Part shown: positions 24,217 to 53,749 of the stretch, piece after piece | How the letters are laid out: every line of letters begins with the position of its first letter | Numbering within the stretch: the first letter of the stretch is position 1 | DNA from: Allolobophora icterica | Lineage: Eukaryota > Annelida > Clitellata > Crassiclitellata > Lumbricidae | Direction: 5' to 3' | DNA: 64,000 bases | Assembly: GCA_963556255.1 (NCBI GenBank) | Contig: OY744606.1 | Coordinates: forward strand, 80,085,141-80,149,140 | Notes under the pieces: generated by a model | Told to the model about the DNA's origin: nothing | The model's database searches: none | What the model saw: the letters and a program-made list of their open reading frames with translations, nothing else | Program-made: the position numbers and the translations under genes

Positions 24217-25111
24217 GAAAGAGAAAGATACACAGACAGAGAAAGAGAGCAGAGATGCTACTGTTGCTTGTGGGAAATTGACGACGTCCTCCTGCAGCTG
24301 ATGCAGCTGATGGTGATGGTCTGACTGCTGCAGCTGATTGATTGGCCAACTGATGAAGACGAGCAACGAAGATGCACAACGCAGTTTGTCGATGGATATC
24401 TCGACCAACATCCAAGCGAAGGATACCAGTCTCTCAGAGTTGCTGCAGATACAAGGAGGAAGAGAGAGGCATCCATCGAAGGAGACACTGACTCAGAGAC
24501 AGAGACAGAGATACACCAGGAGACAAAGACTGATACAGACTAGGAGAATGAGATAGACGAAGACACGCGTAAGCGAATTGTTAAAGAAGGACTTCTAGAG
24601 AGATACACAAAAAGACAGGTAAAAACACAGACGGATACTCACAGAGAGCTGCGCACAAGCAGACAGACATACATAGACGTAGATACAGAAACACAGACAG
24701 AGAAAAACAGACTGAGACAGATAAACAGACAAGTCACACTGGCAGACACATAAATATACAGAGACATATAGTTCTACGAAGAAAGGCATAGACTCGCAGG
24801 ACGACAAACAGACGTGCAGACATACAAACAGGCATACAGAGAGACCTACAGACAGACATATAGAGAGATGTACAGACAGACATACAGACACACAAACGGA
24901 AGCGACTACAGTCTTCCATGTGGCGGATGACATTTCCGACACGGATGTCGTATCTGCAGTCACTGCGAACCGATTAAATCCGGATCATGCACAGCGCCAG
25001 GAAGTTAAATTTCGGATTGAGACTAGGAGTGTTTAATTAAATTTTATGGAAAGGTTAAAGTTCATTTGAAGGGTTCGCCTAATTGGAAATTAGGTCATAT
25101 CAACGTAAAGA
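24217..25111. other. no recognisable gene
   Basis: Imperfect GACA/CAGA-rich sequence to about 24900, then unique AT-rich DNA leading to the predicted receptor exon 1. The TATA-lacking upstream region shows no clear promoter signature. Confidence 0.4.
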
Positions 25112-43634
<18,523 letters not shown>

Positions 43635-43660
<26 letters not shown>

Positions 43661-43800
43661 CGAGAAGGTTCTTTAGGATTTATCAATGACACGGATCTTC
43701 CTTAGGATACCATCGTATGGGATGTTTTCTCAAAAGTCCTCGCACCGGGGATACTTCCCATTTTGCCTCCGTTACGGGGATGTTCCTTAGCCTAGATGCC
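43635..43800 (+). repeat. degenerate tandem of about 30 bp over the receptor stop codon
   Basis: TTCCTTAGGAT-type units repeat about every 30-35 bp (43639, 43671, 43699, 43789) and are also present at 63520-63575. The receptor's last codons and stop lie in the first unit. Confidence 0.6.
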
Positions 43801-43935
43801 ACACTCTGCATCTCGACTCTGGAACGAACTTTCCTCTGAATTCCGCAAATTCTCAGTTCCACACCAACCAACCCCCCCCCACTCAGCCACCATCATCTGC
43901 CTCAGGCTCCTCTGCTAATCGGTGGGAAGATCAAA
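43795..43935 (+). repeat. LINE-terminus repeat, short copy
   Basis: GACTCTGGAACGAACTTTCC, TCTGAATTCCGCAAATTCTC and GCCTCAGGCTCCTCTGCT match 62740-62830 almost base for base. The frame reads LWNELSSEFRKFS, a LINE C-terminal signature. Confidence 0.65.
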
Positions 43936-45130
43936 CAGCGAGGGAGAGGCCTGGATAGTGACTACCCGCATGTGCATGCTGAGGATAAGAGAATGAATTC
44001 GCTGCCACTTCACACTCATGATGTCTCTTCTTCTTCTTGACTTGATAAGATTGAAATGAATTGGATCATTCCCATGTTGTTCAGACAAATTCCATTTTAA
44101 TGAGGCCTAAAAAAGTGTGTTTTCAGAAAGTGTGCAGTTAACTTAGTGTGTAGTATGAATTTTTGAGAAGTTATCTCAAATCAACTACACACGATTATTC
44201 TAACATCTGAAATTTTAGCAACCAGTTCAAGTATACTTTGAGAGTTCGAGCACGAATGTTGCAGTTGACAATGCAGAGTAGGCCCTAGTTTAGGCTCTGA
44301 TTGTAATAAAACTATTTATACAAATATCGACCTTACTCTTTCAATAACTGTTAAATTACTAACGGTCGCGGTTTATAGTTTATATAGAATCTGTAACTCA
44401 CTTTTAAAAGGTCTGTAGAGAGCATACAGGTTGAAAAGTAAATTACTTCATTCTTTTTATTCATATTTATTGTGAATATTTATTATTATTAATTTTATCA
44501 CCTGTCTACTTTAAAATTGTTTGTTTATTTATTATTATTATAATTATTATTATAAATTATTAACTAATATCGCGATAATTGACGAGATCATTCCAAAAGA
44601 TGTCTTCAATTGTTTGCTAAATGAAATTAAATAAAGAAAAGTTGATAAAAAAGTTGATCTTGGTGTATTTCATATTAATAGGACGAGGGAGCGAGAAGGC
44701 ATGGAAATCCTTTCCTTTATCTTTGTACAGAACACACGATTGCACACTGAACTCATCTGATGAACGACATTCTTACTTAAATGTCACATTTTGAACTCCC
44801 TTAGTAATGGCATTGAACTCGTAAACAGCAAGACAGCGAAGTTGAGCGATAGCATGGCGTGTATTATCTTGGCACAGAAACTCATATGAACATTTGCTAT
44901 TAAGGATTTATTTATAACCGGTTTTTTTGTCATTTAAAGTCATATGCCAACGATGTTCTGTCCAGATTATGATCCACTTCAGTTGGAGAGGAATCAAGAC
45001 TTATTGATTATGAACTTGCTAAACCAAAATCATATCTTCTGCGATATACACTAGTACTAATTGTAATATTAAGTTTACCTAAATAAGAACGGCAAGGAGG
45101 GCATTGGCAGATTTATCCTAAAACTCAAAT
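43936..45130. other. no recognisable gene
   Basis: AT-rich DNA downstream of the receptor. AATAAA-type signals occur (for example near 44628) but none can be tied to the transcript. Confidence 0.4.
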
Positions 45131-45132
45131 CT

Positions 45133-45176
45133 GAAAGACACCTTTTACACATATATTATCGATGCTATATATAATC
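45133..45176 (+). repeat. X module
   Basis: AAAGACACCTTTTACACATA, then GATGCTATATATAATC. Confidence 0.6.
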
Positions 45177-45519
45177 AGCAGCTAACCAACTAAAATGGTG
45201 TATCTCAAATATCGTCTGCTACAAAAAGTCTCGAGAAAGCCAGGCTTGCCTGGGATCATTTTATTATCAGCAAAACCGTTTTCGCCAATCATCGTCGTTG
45301 TAATCGTAATCACATTTAAATCATTATCATAAGCGTCGCTGTCTTTGTACAGGGCTTCTCTAATACCATGACTACACGATATCTGTCGCTTAGAATCGTT
45401 GTTTTACGAAAACTGTCATTGTTTTAGAAAAGTGAATCCAAGGGTAACGGTCAAGTTGGTTTCCTTACGACGATTCGGGCACATCGCGCTTTATCGTGCA
45501 TTGGACCATCCTCCTAGAA

Positions 45520-45670
45520 CAGTCTTCCATTGAACAAACGAACTGGTTCGTAACAGACAGCTCAAGAAATATTTTCAATCCATCTTAAGACGCAACTTTT
45601 CAGATCTGTTGCATTGCCATCTTAAGCGCCTTTGTGAGGTTATTAAATGTCGCTTTACAAATAGCCAAAT
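45520..45670 (+). pseudogene. L2-like LINE 3' end
   Basis: A frame with LKKYFQSILR and the tail AGCGCCTTTGTGAGG...GTCGCTTTACAAAT, a decayed version of the 3' stem-loop. Confidence 0.5.
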
Positions 45671-45689
45671 GCATACTCATTTCATTCAT

Positions 45690-45780
45690 TTACGGAACAT
45701 TTATATAGCGCCCCTTAAAGACTCTACTCAGGAGCGCTCCCAGTTCAGCCACGGCTAAAGAGAACAGTCTTCAAATTAGC
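45690..45780 (-). mobile_element. L2-like LINE 3' end, reversed
   Basis: On the - strand: TTCTCTTTAGCCGTGGCTGA, GGGAGCGCTCCTGAGTAGAG and GGGGCGCTATATAAATG, close to the 34.64-35.17 kb copy (LFNRGW and stem-loop). Confidence 0.65.
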
Positions 45781-46505
45781 ATACACACACATATATACAC
45801 ACATACGCACGCAGATACAATACATACATGTACACACATACATATAATTACAAGAAAGTCAGACTACGAACATATTTTGCAAATGATTCTATAGCAGTGA
45901 TTGCTATAATTGTGCACATAATTTAACCAGCGCTGCTTCACAATGACTAAATATCAATCGATGGTGACCAGTATTTTGTTAGTGAATGACTTGCCCATTT
46001 TGTCCGCATTGACTCTCGAAGACTGCTTCGTGGCAACTTATCAATCGGTTCAGTTGGCTGAAATCACAAATAAAATAAACTCTCAATTAAAACGCCAGTT
46101 TGTACCAGTTAACACTTATTAATGCATTTTCCAACAACAAAAAAAGCGGAACTCAACGCCTACCTAGTAGTACTAAATGAGTAATTTTAATATTAATTAT
46201 TCACTTCTATTGCGCAGATGACTAAAGCACAAATCATCAACCGATGGTTCACTAAAACCAAGCCGTAATCAGGTCAATATCCAGAAGATTAGTCCCCAAG
46301 ACAGAGAGGCAGCCTATGATGGATAAGCAATTTGAAAGGCTAAGACGTCTTAAGTTAAGAACCAAAGCGACTGAACAGAATGAGATAGATATAAAGCAAA
46401 CGGGAAACCTCGTTCACCAAGAACAGTTCAGTGTAAGACTACCTGCTCTGCTTTTGCTATTTGAGCGGTGCTGTATAATGAATGTTGAAGTACATGTAGT
46501 TACAA

Positions 46506-46669
46506 TTACCGGGCAAGGTTTTTGGTGTTGGAATGGTGAGGGTTGCAGTAGAACTCGTAGGAGGTTGTGTTTTCCAGCCAAGGCGTCAGATATTTCCAGA
46601 TGATGTCGCACTGTTTGAGGAAATCTCGTTTCATCACTTTCTGGTAGCATTGCAGGTTCAGACGATAGC
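46506..46669 (-). CDS. cysteine-rich protein of unknown function, downstream exon
   Basis: Reading leftward from the acceptor TTGTGTCGGTGTAG (about 46670-46683), two bases complete a Gly codon. The frame then encodes YRLNLQCYQKVMKRDFLKQC, DIIWKYLTPWLENTTSYEFY C and a short tail to a stop (46506-46508). CG|GTAATT just before the stop could instead be a donor to a further exon. Three cysteines and an N-glycosylation site (NTT) suggest a secreted or extracellular protein. I do not recognise the family; the spacing recalls helical cysteine-rich secreted domains. Confidence 0.6.
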
Positions 46670-46964
46670 CTACACCGACACAAAATAACAGTTATTTGCT
46701 ATTATTAACCATTCATTTATTTATTTAAAATCAGAAAATCCAAGGCGAGCAATGATTGTACTCTGTGGGAAATAGACGAACTAATCGTAATCGTAAACTC
46801 CAAATTTCTAAACCTTTACTCTAAAGCTAAGCCTAGGGCGCCAGCTTGTTCACGAGCGCTGGTATATGTAAAAGTATCTGTGCATGTATTCGTTTTCGTA
46901 TTAGTGTATGCATATCTGTATATAAGCATTCATGTGAATATGTAGGCCTATGTAAGTATGTAGA

Positions 46965-47036
46965 ATGTATGTATGTATGTATTTATGTGTGAATACAGTT
47001 ATGTGTATGTATGTATGTATGTATGTATGTATGCAT
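46965..47036. repeat. (GTAT)n microsatellite
   Basis: Two blocks around 46965-46985 and 47004-47035. Related blocks are at 47225-47250 and 48440-48500. Confidence 0.85.
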
Positions 47037-47324
47037 GCAGGTGTGTGAATCCATGTATCTATGTATACAGTGCAATATACAATACATTAGAAATGCACAC
47101 ATAACCATACAACAGAATATCGATGGTCCAGAGAAAATGTGAGTGAAGGCCTTGCTCAAGGTCCCCTGACAGGCCAAGCGCTATAACCAATCAGCTACCG
47201 TATGGAAGTAGGTATGTATTTCATGAATGTATGTATGCATGTATGTATGTGCGTATGTAGGACTGTAGACATGCATCTATGTATGTCTTTGTGTACGTAC
47301 CTAGTATTGGATTGCACTATCGGG

Positions 47325-48303
47325 TATACCCCGTGATCGATCGAGTCAGTCGATCAAGTCGATCGAAACTCGGCCAAGTCGAGTCGGTCGAAAACTCTTC
47401 GACTCGATCGACTTGCAAGTCGAGTCGATCATATGTTTTGACAAGTCGAGTCGATCGTTGTTTCCTCGACTTGTCTCGACTATGAAATATTTTCTTACTA
47501 TTTTTGCGGCTACTTCACAAGATGACCCACATGATGTGATGACGTAATGCTTTGTAAACGCACAACTACCGTATTAACCTGATTTGAAGTTCAGTCCAAA
47601 TTATAAGCCTTTTGGTGATTTCGTATAGTGGAAGCTGCAGATCCTTTTTTCACAGTTTTACGGTGAAAATGGAAAGATTAAGATATGCGTTAAAAATGCA
47701 CTAGTTTCAGGATATTTCAGCTCTGTAATCAGTAATGACGATCTCAAAACGTTCGAATGTGTGTATGTTATAACGGGACTGAATGCTTCGACTCTGGCCA
47801 CGCTTGAGCAGTGGCTCGGAAAGTGTTTAAAAGTTGTGTCAGCAAACCTCAGCCAAATACAGACCTAAGATGGATACAATTATACATTGGATCCGATATA
47901 ACCAACAAGAATATTTGGTCACTTTTTTACAATAAGTGGAAAAGTTTATTATACTAGGCCTACATATTCATTAAATGAAACGTGTCTATAGCACAATAAG
48001 TCAATAACTACTTTAGCAAGCATCAAATACAAAGCGCCAGTCAAAAGTTGTGTGAGCATGCTTCTGCCTCGGCGCTACAGAGCCAAAACTTGTGTGAGCA
48101 TTGGCACCTTTGGCGCCATGCATGGCTCCCGAGCCCCTGGCCAAGAGATACAGCCCAAGTCGACAAAGTCGACTAAGTCGATCGTTTATTTGCAAAGTCG
48201 ATCGAGTCGACGAGAGCTCGACTAGTCGACAAAGTCGATTGAGTCGATCGTCGTCCGAGCCAAGTCGATCGTAGCAGTGCGACTCGATCGATCACGGAGT
48301 ATA
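47325..48303. mobile_element. TIR transposon (hAT-like) with TCGA-rich subterminal arrays
   Basis: The left end TATACCCCGTGATCGATCGA pairs with the right end ATCACGGAGTATA over 23 bp with one mismatch. A perfect 8-bp duplication ctatcggg flanks it (47317-47324, 48304-48311). Inside each end, about 150 bp consist of repeated AAGTCGATCG/CGAGTCGATCGA units, on the left to about 47485 and on the right from about 48155. The centre has no recognisable transposase, so the element is probably non-autonomous. The 8-bp duplication suggests hAT, though the termini lack the usual CAG/TAG start. Confidence 0.8.
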
Positions 48304-48576
48304 CTATCGGGGACCAGCCTCATGGTTGCAATACGAGATAGGAAATGTTGGACAATGTTGACCCATTCCTGTAGCCTACCATCGCAGAGCGATGGCGGCG
48401 ACATGACATGACATGACATTAAATGCACTATGTATGCATCTATGTAGGTATGTACGCCTGTATGTATGTAAGTATGTACGTTCGTATGTATGTATGTGTG
48501 TCCCTCTGAGAACACCTTAGGTCCGTCTGCTAAGGTGATCGCCATCCGACCCTTATGATATAATACGTGAACTGAC

Positions 48577-48719
48577 CACTGAAGACATCGTTTTGGCAGA
48601 TGAAGTTCATCTTGAGCAAATACTTCCGGAGGTCTTGTCCGTACTCCAGAACCTTCGCTACTCCTTCGGGACAGGAGCGTTCCAGTGGCTTCAGACACTT
48701 CTTGTACTTCTGTATTGAT
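48577..48719 (-). CDS. cysteine-rich protein of unknown function, upstream exon
   Basis: 143 bp from an acceptor (GTTCCATTTAG, about 48720-48730) to a donor G|GTCAGT, phases 2 in and 1 out. Encodes SIQKYKKCLKPLERSCPEGV, AKVLEYGQDLRKYLLKMNFI and CQNDVFS. The phase-1 end fits the downstream exon exactly, creating one Gly codon. Both pieces have regular Cys spacing and amphipathic helices. Upstream exons, including any signal peptide, were not found. Confidence 0.6.
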
Positions 48720-48948
48720 CTAAATGGAACAAGAAACAACTGCTATATTGTTCCAGTTTTATTAATTATACAGCACACCGTTATCATAAAAGCAACAACC
48801 GATCGTCATTTAAAGGGAAATCGAAGGGAGATTCATATAATAATACAATGCAACTGATTTTAAGATTGCGCTCCTTTGTAAGTTCAGAATAATTAAATTT
48901 AATTTATTGTTAACAAATCAATTCACCTACCGTGTCCCAAGCTTATAT

Positions 48949-49043
48949 AGTGTAGTCGATACCATTTTAAAGGTGTCAATAAACACACAGTTTCCAAAGC
49001 CTATATAGATTTAGGGTGAAACGGTTTTAAAGGTGTCTAACCA
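48949..49043 (-). repeat. two X modules, reversed
   Basis: AGCTTATATAGTG...TTTTAAAGGTGTCAA (48949-48989) and CCTATATAGATTT...GTTTTAAAGGTGTCTAA (49002-49041), about 54 bp apart. Confidence 0.7.
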
Positions 49044-49429
49044 ACTGGCTTGTTGCGTCAATGGTTTAACGACAGTGCATGGCATCTAATTCCTTTAACG
49101 TCTTCAGCAAAGTTGATTTATTTTCTCTTATTTTTAAAAATTATTCGTATGTTTCGCATTGTTTGATGCTTTTGTTTGTTCGTGTTTTCAGGTATTTATG
49201 GAGACAGATATTGTTCTAGATTTTCCGAGGTTGCAGATAGTTTTATCTGTACTGTTTTGTTTTTACTTTTTAAAGTAATCTTCCTCTGCTTTCCTTAGCT
49301 TTTAGTTATATGGGACCTAGATTAGGACAGTCGCGGGAAGATGTATGCGGTTAACGGAAAGATGTATACGTTGTACACCAAAATTCGGAACTATAATTTT
49401 TGGTTGAATAAAGAATATTCTTATCTTAT

Positions 49430-49520
49430 GTTAAAGTTTAGCGACATCTTTTGGCTGTAAACGCTGTCGCCGTAGACCTCCTCCTGTTTCCACGCTTGGG
49501 ACTGGCTCTAGCGATCATTT
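49430..49520 (+). repeat. Z/Y-type copy
   Basis: GTTTAGCGACATCTTTTGGC then GTCGCCGTAGACCTCC and CTTGGGACTGGC. It combines a Y-like start with the Z end, supporting common ancestry of the two families. Confidence 0.55.
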
Positions 49521-49611
49521 CTGGGTTTGCTGGTTTCTTCGTCTTGCAGTGTTTTACATTTTACACAATTTTAGAAGATGAAGGTCCAAGCTATTGCCTT
49601 CTGTGGCCCGT

Positions 49612-49676
49612 GCTTATATATATCATCACGTGAAATGTTTTTAAAGGTGTCTAAAGACAGCGCTTTATCCGATTGG
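49612..49676 (-). repeat. X module with A-box-like head, reversed
   Basis: GCTTATATATATC...TTTTTAAAGGTGTCTAAAG, then ACAGCGCTTTATCCGATTGG. Confidence 0.7.
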
Positions 49677-49889
49677 CAACTATGTCCTTTTATCCGTTAT
49701 AGAAACCAATTCAAAATCTCCTAAAGCAGGGAACTAACTATTTTTTCAACAGTAAACACACGATTGAAATTTGGTTTGGATTTTTCCTACATCAGGTAAA
49801 TTTAGAATTAAATTTTTTTAATTGTTATCTTAAATTCATTCAAGAGAAATCTAAATTTATACATTTCAAGATAAACCAATCAGATTCAT

Positions 49890-49965
49890 TCACTCATTCA
49901 GAGCGTTTATGTAGCGCTATTCAGGAAACAAACTCAGAGACGTCATTTTGAGCCATTGTTTAGAC
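49890..49965 (-). mobile_element. L2-type 3' tail, reversed
   Basis: CATTCACTCATTCAGAGCG then TTATGTAGCGCTATTCAGG. Confidence 0.5.
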
Positions 49966-50387
49966 CTTCGAATTGCTTTCTGTTACCATCTAAATGATGT
50001 CAAAGTTCACGCATCAGTTCATTAAAAACAAAATTATTCTTAAATAACTCTAAAAAAATTAAAGAAGTAGACTAATTACAAAATCCAATGTGACGTAAAT
50101 CTCATTAATATCTCAGCGCTATACAAAAGCCACGTCATGGAGACCAGCTTAAATACCGGCGTTATATCAAATCAAGTCTGCAACGGCCAGGTTGTTTGGT
50201 GCGTTTCAGGGCCAGGTCAGATACCGGCAAGGTCAAACCCATGGCAAGGGATGGGATATGATTTCAGTTTTTGAGATTGCTCACTTTTTAGAGTTCAAAG
50301 TTCAGTGACCGCCTCAGCGGATGATGAACGAAAACGTAAATACCATTATCTATTCTGTCATTTCGAATATCTACCGTATCCCAAGCT

Positions 50388-50432
50388 TATATAGTTTCAG
50401 TGGAAAACGTTTTAAAGGTGTCAATTCGCATG
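50388..50432 (-). repeat. X module, reversed
   Basis: AGCTTATATAGTTTCAG, then ACGTTTTAAAGGTGTCAA. Confidence 0.7.
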
Positions 50433-50784
50433 CAGTGGATAGATGGATTTAGTGCATCATGACGCTGCATCCTTTTGGCCCAAGAGTGAGTAAAGTAAGT
50501 AAATATATTCTTTATTAATACCAACTGTTTATACCGCATTTTGGTTTGCATATAGTTTATACAAAATAAAGCATTCTTGTCAGAAATGTTTCCCTCATTA
50601 AATTGTCCGCTCTAGGTATTAATCGGTCATGCAGTCTTGGCCTCATGGAATAGTGCGGTGGCCTCAGCGGTGTGAGATGATGGTTCAGCACATGGCCCTC
50701 GTCATGCAGGGGATGATTCGCTATCACTGGACAGTTTTAAAACCGTGTCAGTTGATGATGCCAACGCTGAAACCAGGTGAAACT

Positions 50785-50870
50785 AATTTCTGTCGACGTC
50801 AACGGCCTCTATTGCCATTAGATGTCGCTAAACTTCCGATCCATCCATCCATCCATTCGATGAGCATCTG
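50785..50870 (+). repeat. Y-family copy
   Basis: AATTTCTGTCGACGTCAACG, GCCTCTATTGCCATTAGATG and TCGCTAAACTTCCGATCCAT. One of the best preserved copies. Confidence 0.75.
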
Positions 50871-51421
50871 GAGTGCCTTCTATGGTGTGAAAGTTCACGC
50901 AGAATTTCATGAATAAGCAAAATTATTCTTAAATAACTAGAATAATTACAGAACTAGATGCACAATCGGTTGAAGCCTTGTGCATTAGACACTGGCGCCA
51001 TAGAATTTACTAGTTACAAATCACAATGTAATGTAAATCTCTGAAAATTCTCTTCACCCAACAAAAACCACATCGGGGAGACAACTTTAACACCGGCGTT
51101 ATATCAAATAAAGTCCGGAAGAGCTTGATTATATAATTTTGTGCAGGTTTTTCTGTAAAATTATTTTTAAAATACCATTGATCAACATTGAAGTAGGCCT
51201 ATAACTTTGAAACTGTAAGCATTGTAGAAATAGTCAAAACACAGTGGTTGAATACAAGAAGAAACTTTGCTCGTCATTTCAACAAAGAACTAATTTTAAA
51301 AAAAAATGAAATTAAGGCCAGGTGCCGTTGACTGGATGAATTTTAGTAAGGATGTCTAGCTCTGAAATATTTGGGAACCAGTGCGCGAGGTGAAACATTT
51401 CCTATCTTACTCGCACACCTA

Positions 51422-51531
<110 letters not shown>

Positions 51532-51688
51532 TACCTTTCAGAGTCTGTTTGCGTGTCTTTGTATGAAGTCGACAGTTTTGCTGTCACACGCTCATCTGAA
51601 AACTAGGTCGTATCAACAAAGTGGGTCAGGTCGATTGTAAGGTGCCTCGCTTTGGTAAAGGTCGGAACCCCTACTACAGTAAAACGTG

Positions 51689-51737
51689 ACATTTACATTT
51701 GACTGAACACTTACATTTACATTTACATTTACATTTG
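51689..51737. repeat. (ATTTAC)n repeat
   Basis: Seven hexanucleotide copies with one interruption. Confidence 0.85.
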
Positions 51738-52046
51738 CTGACCTGCAAGCGTTCCTGGGCGTGTTCCTGTTTCCGATGACAACGAGGTCGTTATCCCGGT
51801 GGAACTTGACGACATTCCTGGCCGTTAGAGAGCGCGTTGTACAACGATCGATGCGATCAAGGACAGACGATGGACAGTTCTGTGAATAGTTGAAGGTATC
51901 TGAAGCCAATTGGAACAAAGGCGGAATTGATTACAATCGTAATCGTGTCGTAAACTCCAGATTTCTAAAAATCGAAAGCTAAGCGCTCTAACTAAATGGC
52001 TACTGTTTCCCACATAAAAAGCCACTATAAGCCATGCTAACGGTGA

Positions 52047-52051
52047 GAGCT
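52047..52051. repeat. left target duplication of the LTR element
   Basis: gagct, repeated at 57812-57816. It lies inside a Y-family repeat that is continuous when the element is removed. Confidence 0.93.
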
Positions 52052-52483
52052 TGTCGTGGTCTACGCGGGTGCATGCATCAAGGGAAGAAAACCGACGCGT
52101 CAACAAGCTTGTTTACAACGCACGGAAATTTCTGCAGCAAGCTGTCAACATTAATTCGGTGCATGCAACAAGGATATACGTGTTCAGTAGGACTTTCCAG
52201 GGAAAAGTACAGTGACGTCACAGAACGTTCTGGAATCCGGGAGAACTCTATATAAGATAGACCTGATATACATTGGGAGCCTTTTGACGAAGATTTGTAA
52301 ACGTTGAAACATTGATCGTATAACGTTCAATCGAGACCAGCCAACCTGTGTGCTGTCTACGATTGTGATATTTGATAGACGAGTTGACTTACTCTACACT
52401 TAATCGACTTTATTTTTAAATAAAGATCTTTTAATAGTTCCTTCGTTGGTTCGTCGTTGCGATCGAAGGAGTCGACCGCGACA
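52052..52483 (+). repeat. 5' LTR
   Basis: Begins TGTCGTGG and ends CCGCGACA (5-bp inverted ends). The U3 part carries a kappaB-like AGGACTTTCC, a CRE palindrome and a heat-shock-type array just upstream of a TATA box. AATAAA lies at 52419-52424. Confidence 0.95.
52189..52255 (+). promoter_or_regulatory. LTR promoter: kappaB-like, CRE, HSE and TATA sites
   Basis: AGGACTTTCC (52189-52198), TGACGTCA (52213-52220), GAA-cg-TTC-tg-GAA (52223-52235) and TATATAA (52249-52255) in 67 bp. The three alternating GAA/TTC pentamer cores fit a heat-shock-factor site. CRE is the exact CREB/ATF palindrome. Binding is inferred from consensus only. The 3' LTR has the same set at +5328. Confidence 0.65.
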
Positions 52484-52487
52484 TTAT

Positions 52488-52505
52488 TGGTGGCAGCGGT
52501 GGGAT
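52488..52505 (+). other. primer binding site, tRNA-Leu
   Basis: TGGTGGCAGCGGTGGGAT starts 4 bp after the LTR. Its complement ends ...CACCGCTGCCACCA, matching the 3' end (with CCA) of animal tRNA-Leu(AAG) as I recall it. Confidence 0.8.
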
Positions 52506-53009
52506 CATCGGTGTTGGATCCGGTGAAGAAGACGCGAGCCGGCGGAGGAAGGAGTCAACCCGGAGGATCAAGAGACGGTCTGTTCCAGACAGCGAGCGGA
52601 TCGAGACGCCTTTCTACCGTGGGAGACGGGTGAATCGGCATACGACAGTCGGACGGACGAAGTGCGTCGTTCGGCTGAAACAGCAGAAGACAGCAGTCAA
52701 CATACGGGTAAGATCCTAGGTGTTGTCGTGGCTGAGAAGGAGAAAAGAGAGTGGAGTTGCAGCCGAGTGGGAGGCAGCCATTATTTCTCTTTCAATATCT
52801 GCTGATTATTTCTTTGAAATTTGATCCATTGTTGTGATCGAGGCCAGACTTGCGTGAGCTTGTATAGTTTTTGCGTACTTGGCGAGTGTACTTCTTTGGA
52901 TACTGCATAGTTGCACTTTGGGTTGTGGAATTTTCCTTTTGTGTGGCGTGTTTGCCGCGTGGTGTCTGTTTTTTTTTTGTTGATTATTGTTGACTGACTG
53001 TTTGTAAAA

Positions 53010-53657
53010 ATGGAAGCGTTGACAACAGAGATGCAAGCGAATATTCGCAAAATGTCGTCTGAGCGCCTTAGGGTGTATCTTATGAAGGCAGGAAGGGACG
53101 AAGATGATGTTATGTCATGGGATCGAAATCAATTAATGGAAGAATGGGCCATGGAGATTGGAAAAGAGGAAGAGGAATTTAAGGGTAGTCCAATATCTCC
53201 AACAGGAGTGGATTACGAGCTGCAGAAGCGCCGTCTGGAGTTCGAAATCCGTAAATATGAAGAACAAAGGGAGGAACGGAAGGAGAAGGAAGAAAGGGAG
53301 GAAAAGAGAAGGAGAAGGAAGAAAGAGAAAGGGAGGAACGGAAGGAGAAGGAAGAAAGAGAAAGGGAGGAACGGAAGGAGAAGGAAGAAAGAGAAAAGAA
53401 AGAACAAAGGGAGAAGGAAGAAAGAGAAAGGGAGGAACGGAAGGAGAAGGAAGAAAGAGAAAGGGAGGAACGGAAGGAGAAGGAAGAAAGAGAAAGGGAG
53501 GAACGGAAGGAGAAGGAAGAAAGGGAGGAAAAGAGGAGAGAGGAAGAAAAGAAGGAACGGAAAGAGAAAGAAGAAAGAGAAAAGAAGGAACGGAAAGAGA
53601 AAGAAGAAAGGGAGAGGAAGGAAAAGCAGGAAGAACGAAATGTTAGAGATTCTTTAG
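53010..53657 (+). CDS. gag, N-terminal part (frame disrupted)
   Basis: Starts MEALTTEMQANIRKMSSERL after a leader of about 500 bp. Residues 1-90 look like a genuine gag N-terminus leading into a Glu/Lys/Arg coiled coil. From about 53303 this frame turns into Arg/Gly-rich nonsense, while a second frame continues the coiled coil (KEKEEREREERK) and runs without a stop into the main ORF. So either a -1 frameshift (programmed or mutational) or a read error lies near 53300. Gag would build the particle in the cytoplasm. Confidence 0.75.
   Translation: MEALTTEMQANIRKMSSERLRVYLMKAGRDEDDVMSWDRNQLMEEWAMEIGKEEEEFKGSPISPTGVDYELQKRRLEFEIRKYEEQREERKEKEEREEKRRRRKKEKGRNGRRRKKEKGRNGRRRKKEKRKNKGRRKKEKGRNGRRRKKEKGRNGRRRKKEKGRNGRRRKKGRKRGERKKRRNGKRKKKEKRRNGKRKKKGRGRKSRKNEMLEIL
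53262..53640 (+). repeat. 33-bp tandem repeat encoding a charged coiled coil
   Basis: Units GAGGAACGGAAGGAGAAGG plus AAGAAAGAGAAAGG, about eight copies with shortened variants, encoding EERKEKEERER. Since 33 is a multiple of three, copy number can change without loss of frame. Confidence 0.85.
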
Positions 53658-53749
53658 CGGGTCGTACTAAGCGTTATAGTGATGCCCTTAAGAATATTCT
53701 TTGGAAATTTCCTTCCGACCCTATAGAAATTCCAGGTTTCTTTGATCAC

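Larger units (their letters stand above)
46670..48576 (-). other. intron of the cysteine-rich gene
   Basis: Holds (GTAT)n microsatellites and a complete 979-bp TIR element. Length about 1.9 kb if the exon pairing is right. Confidence 0.5.
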
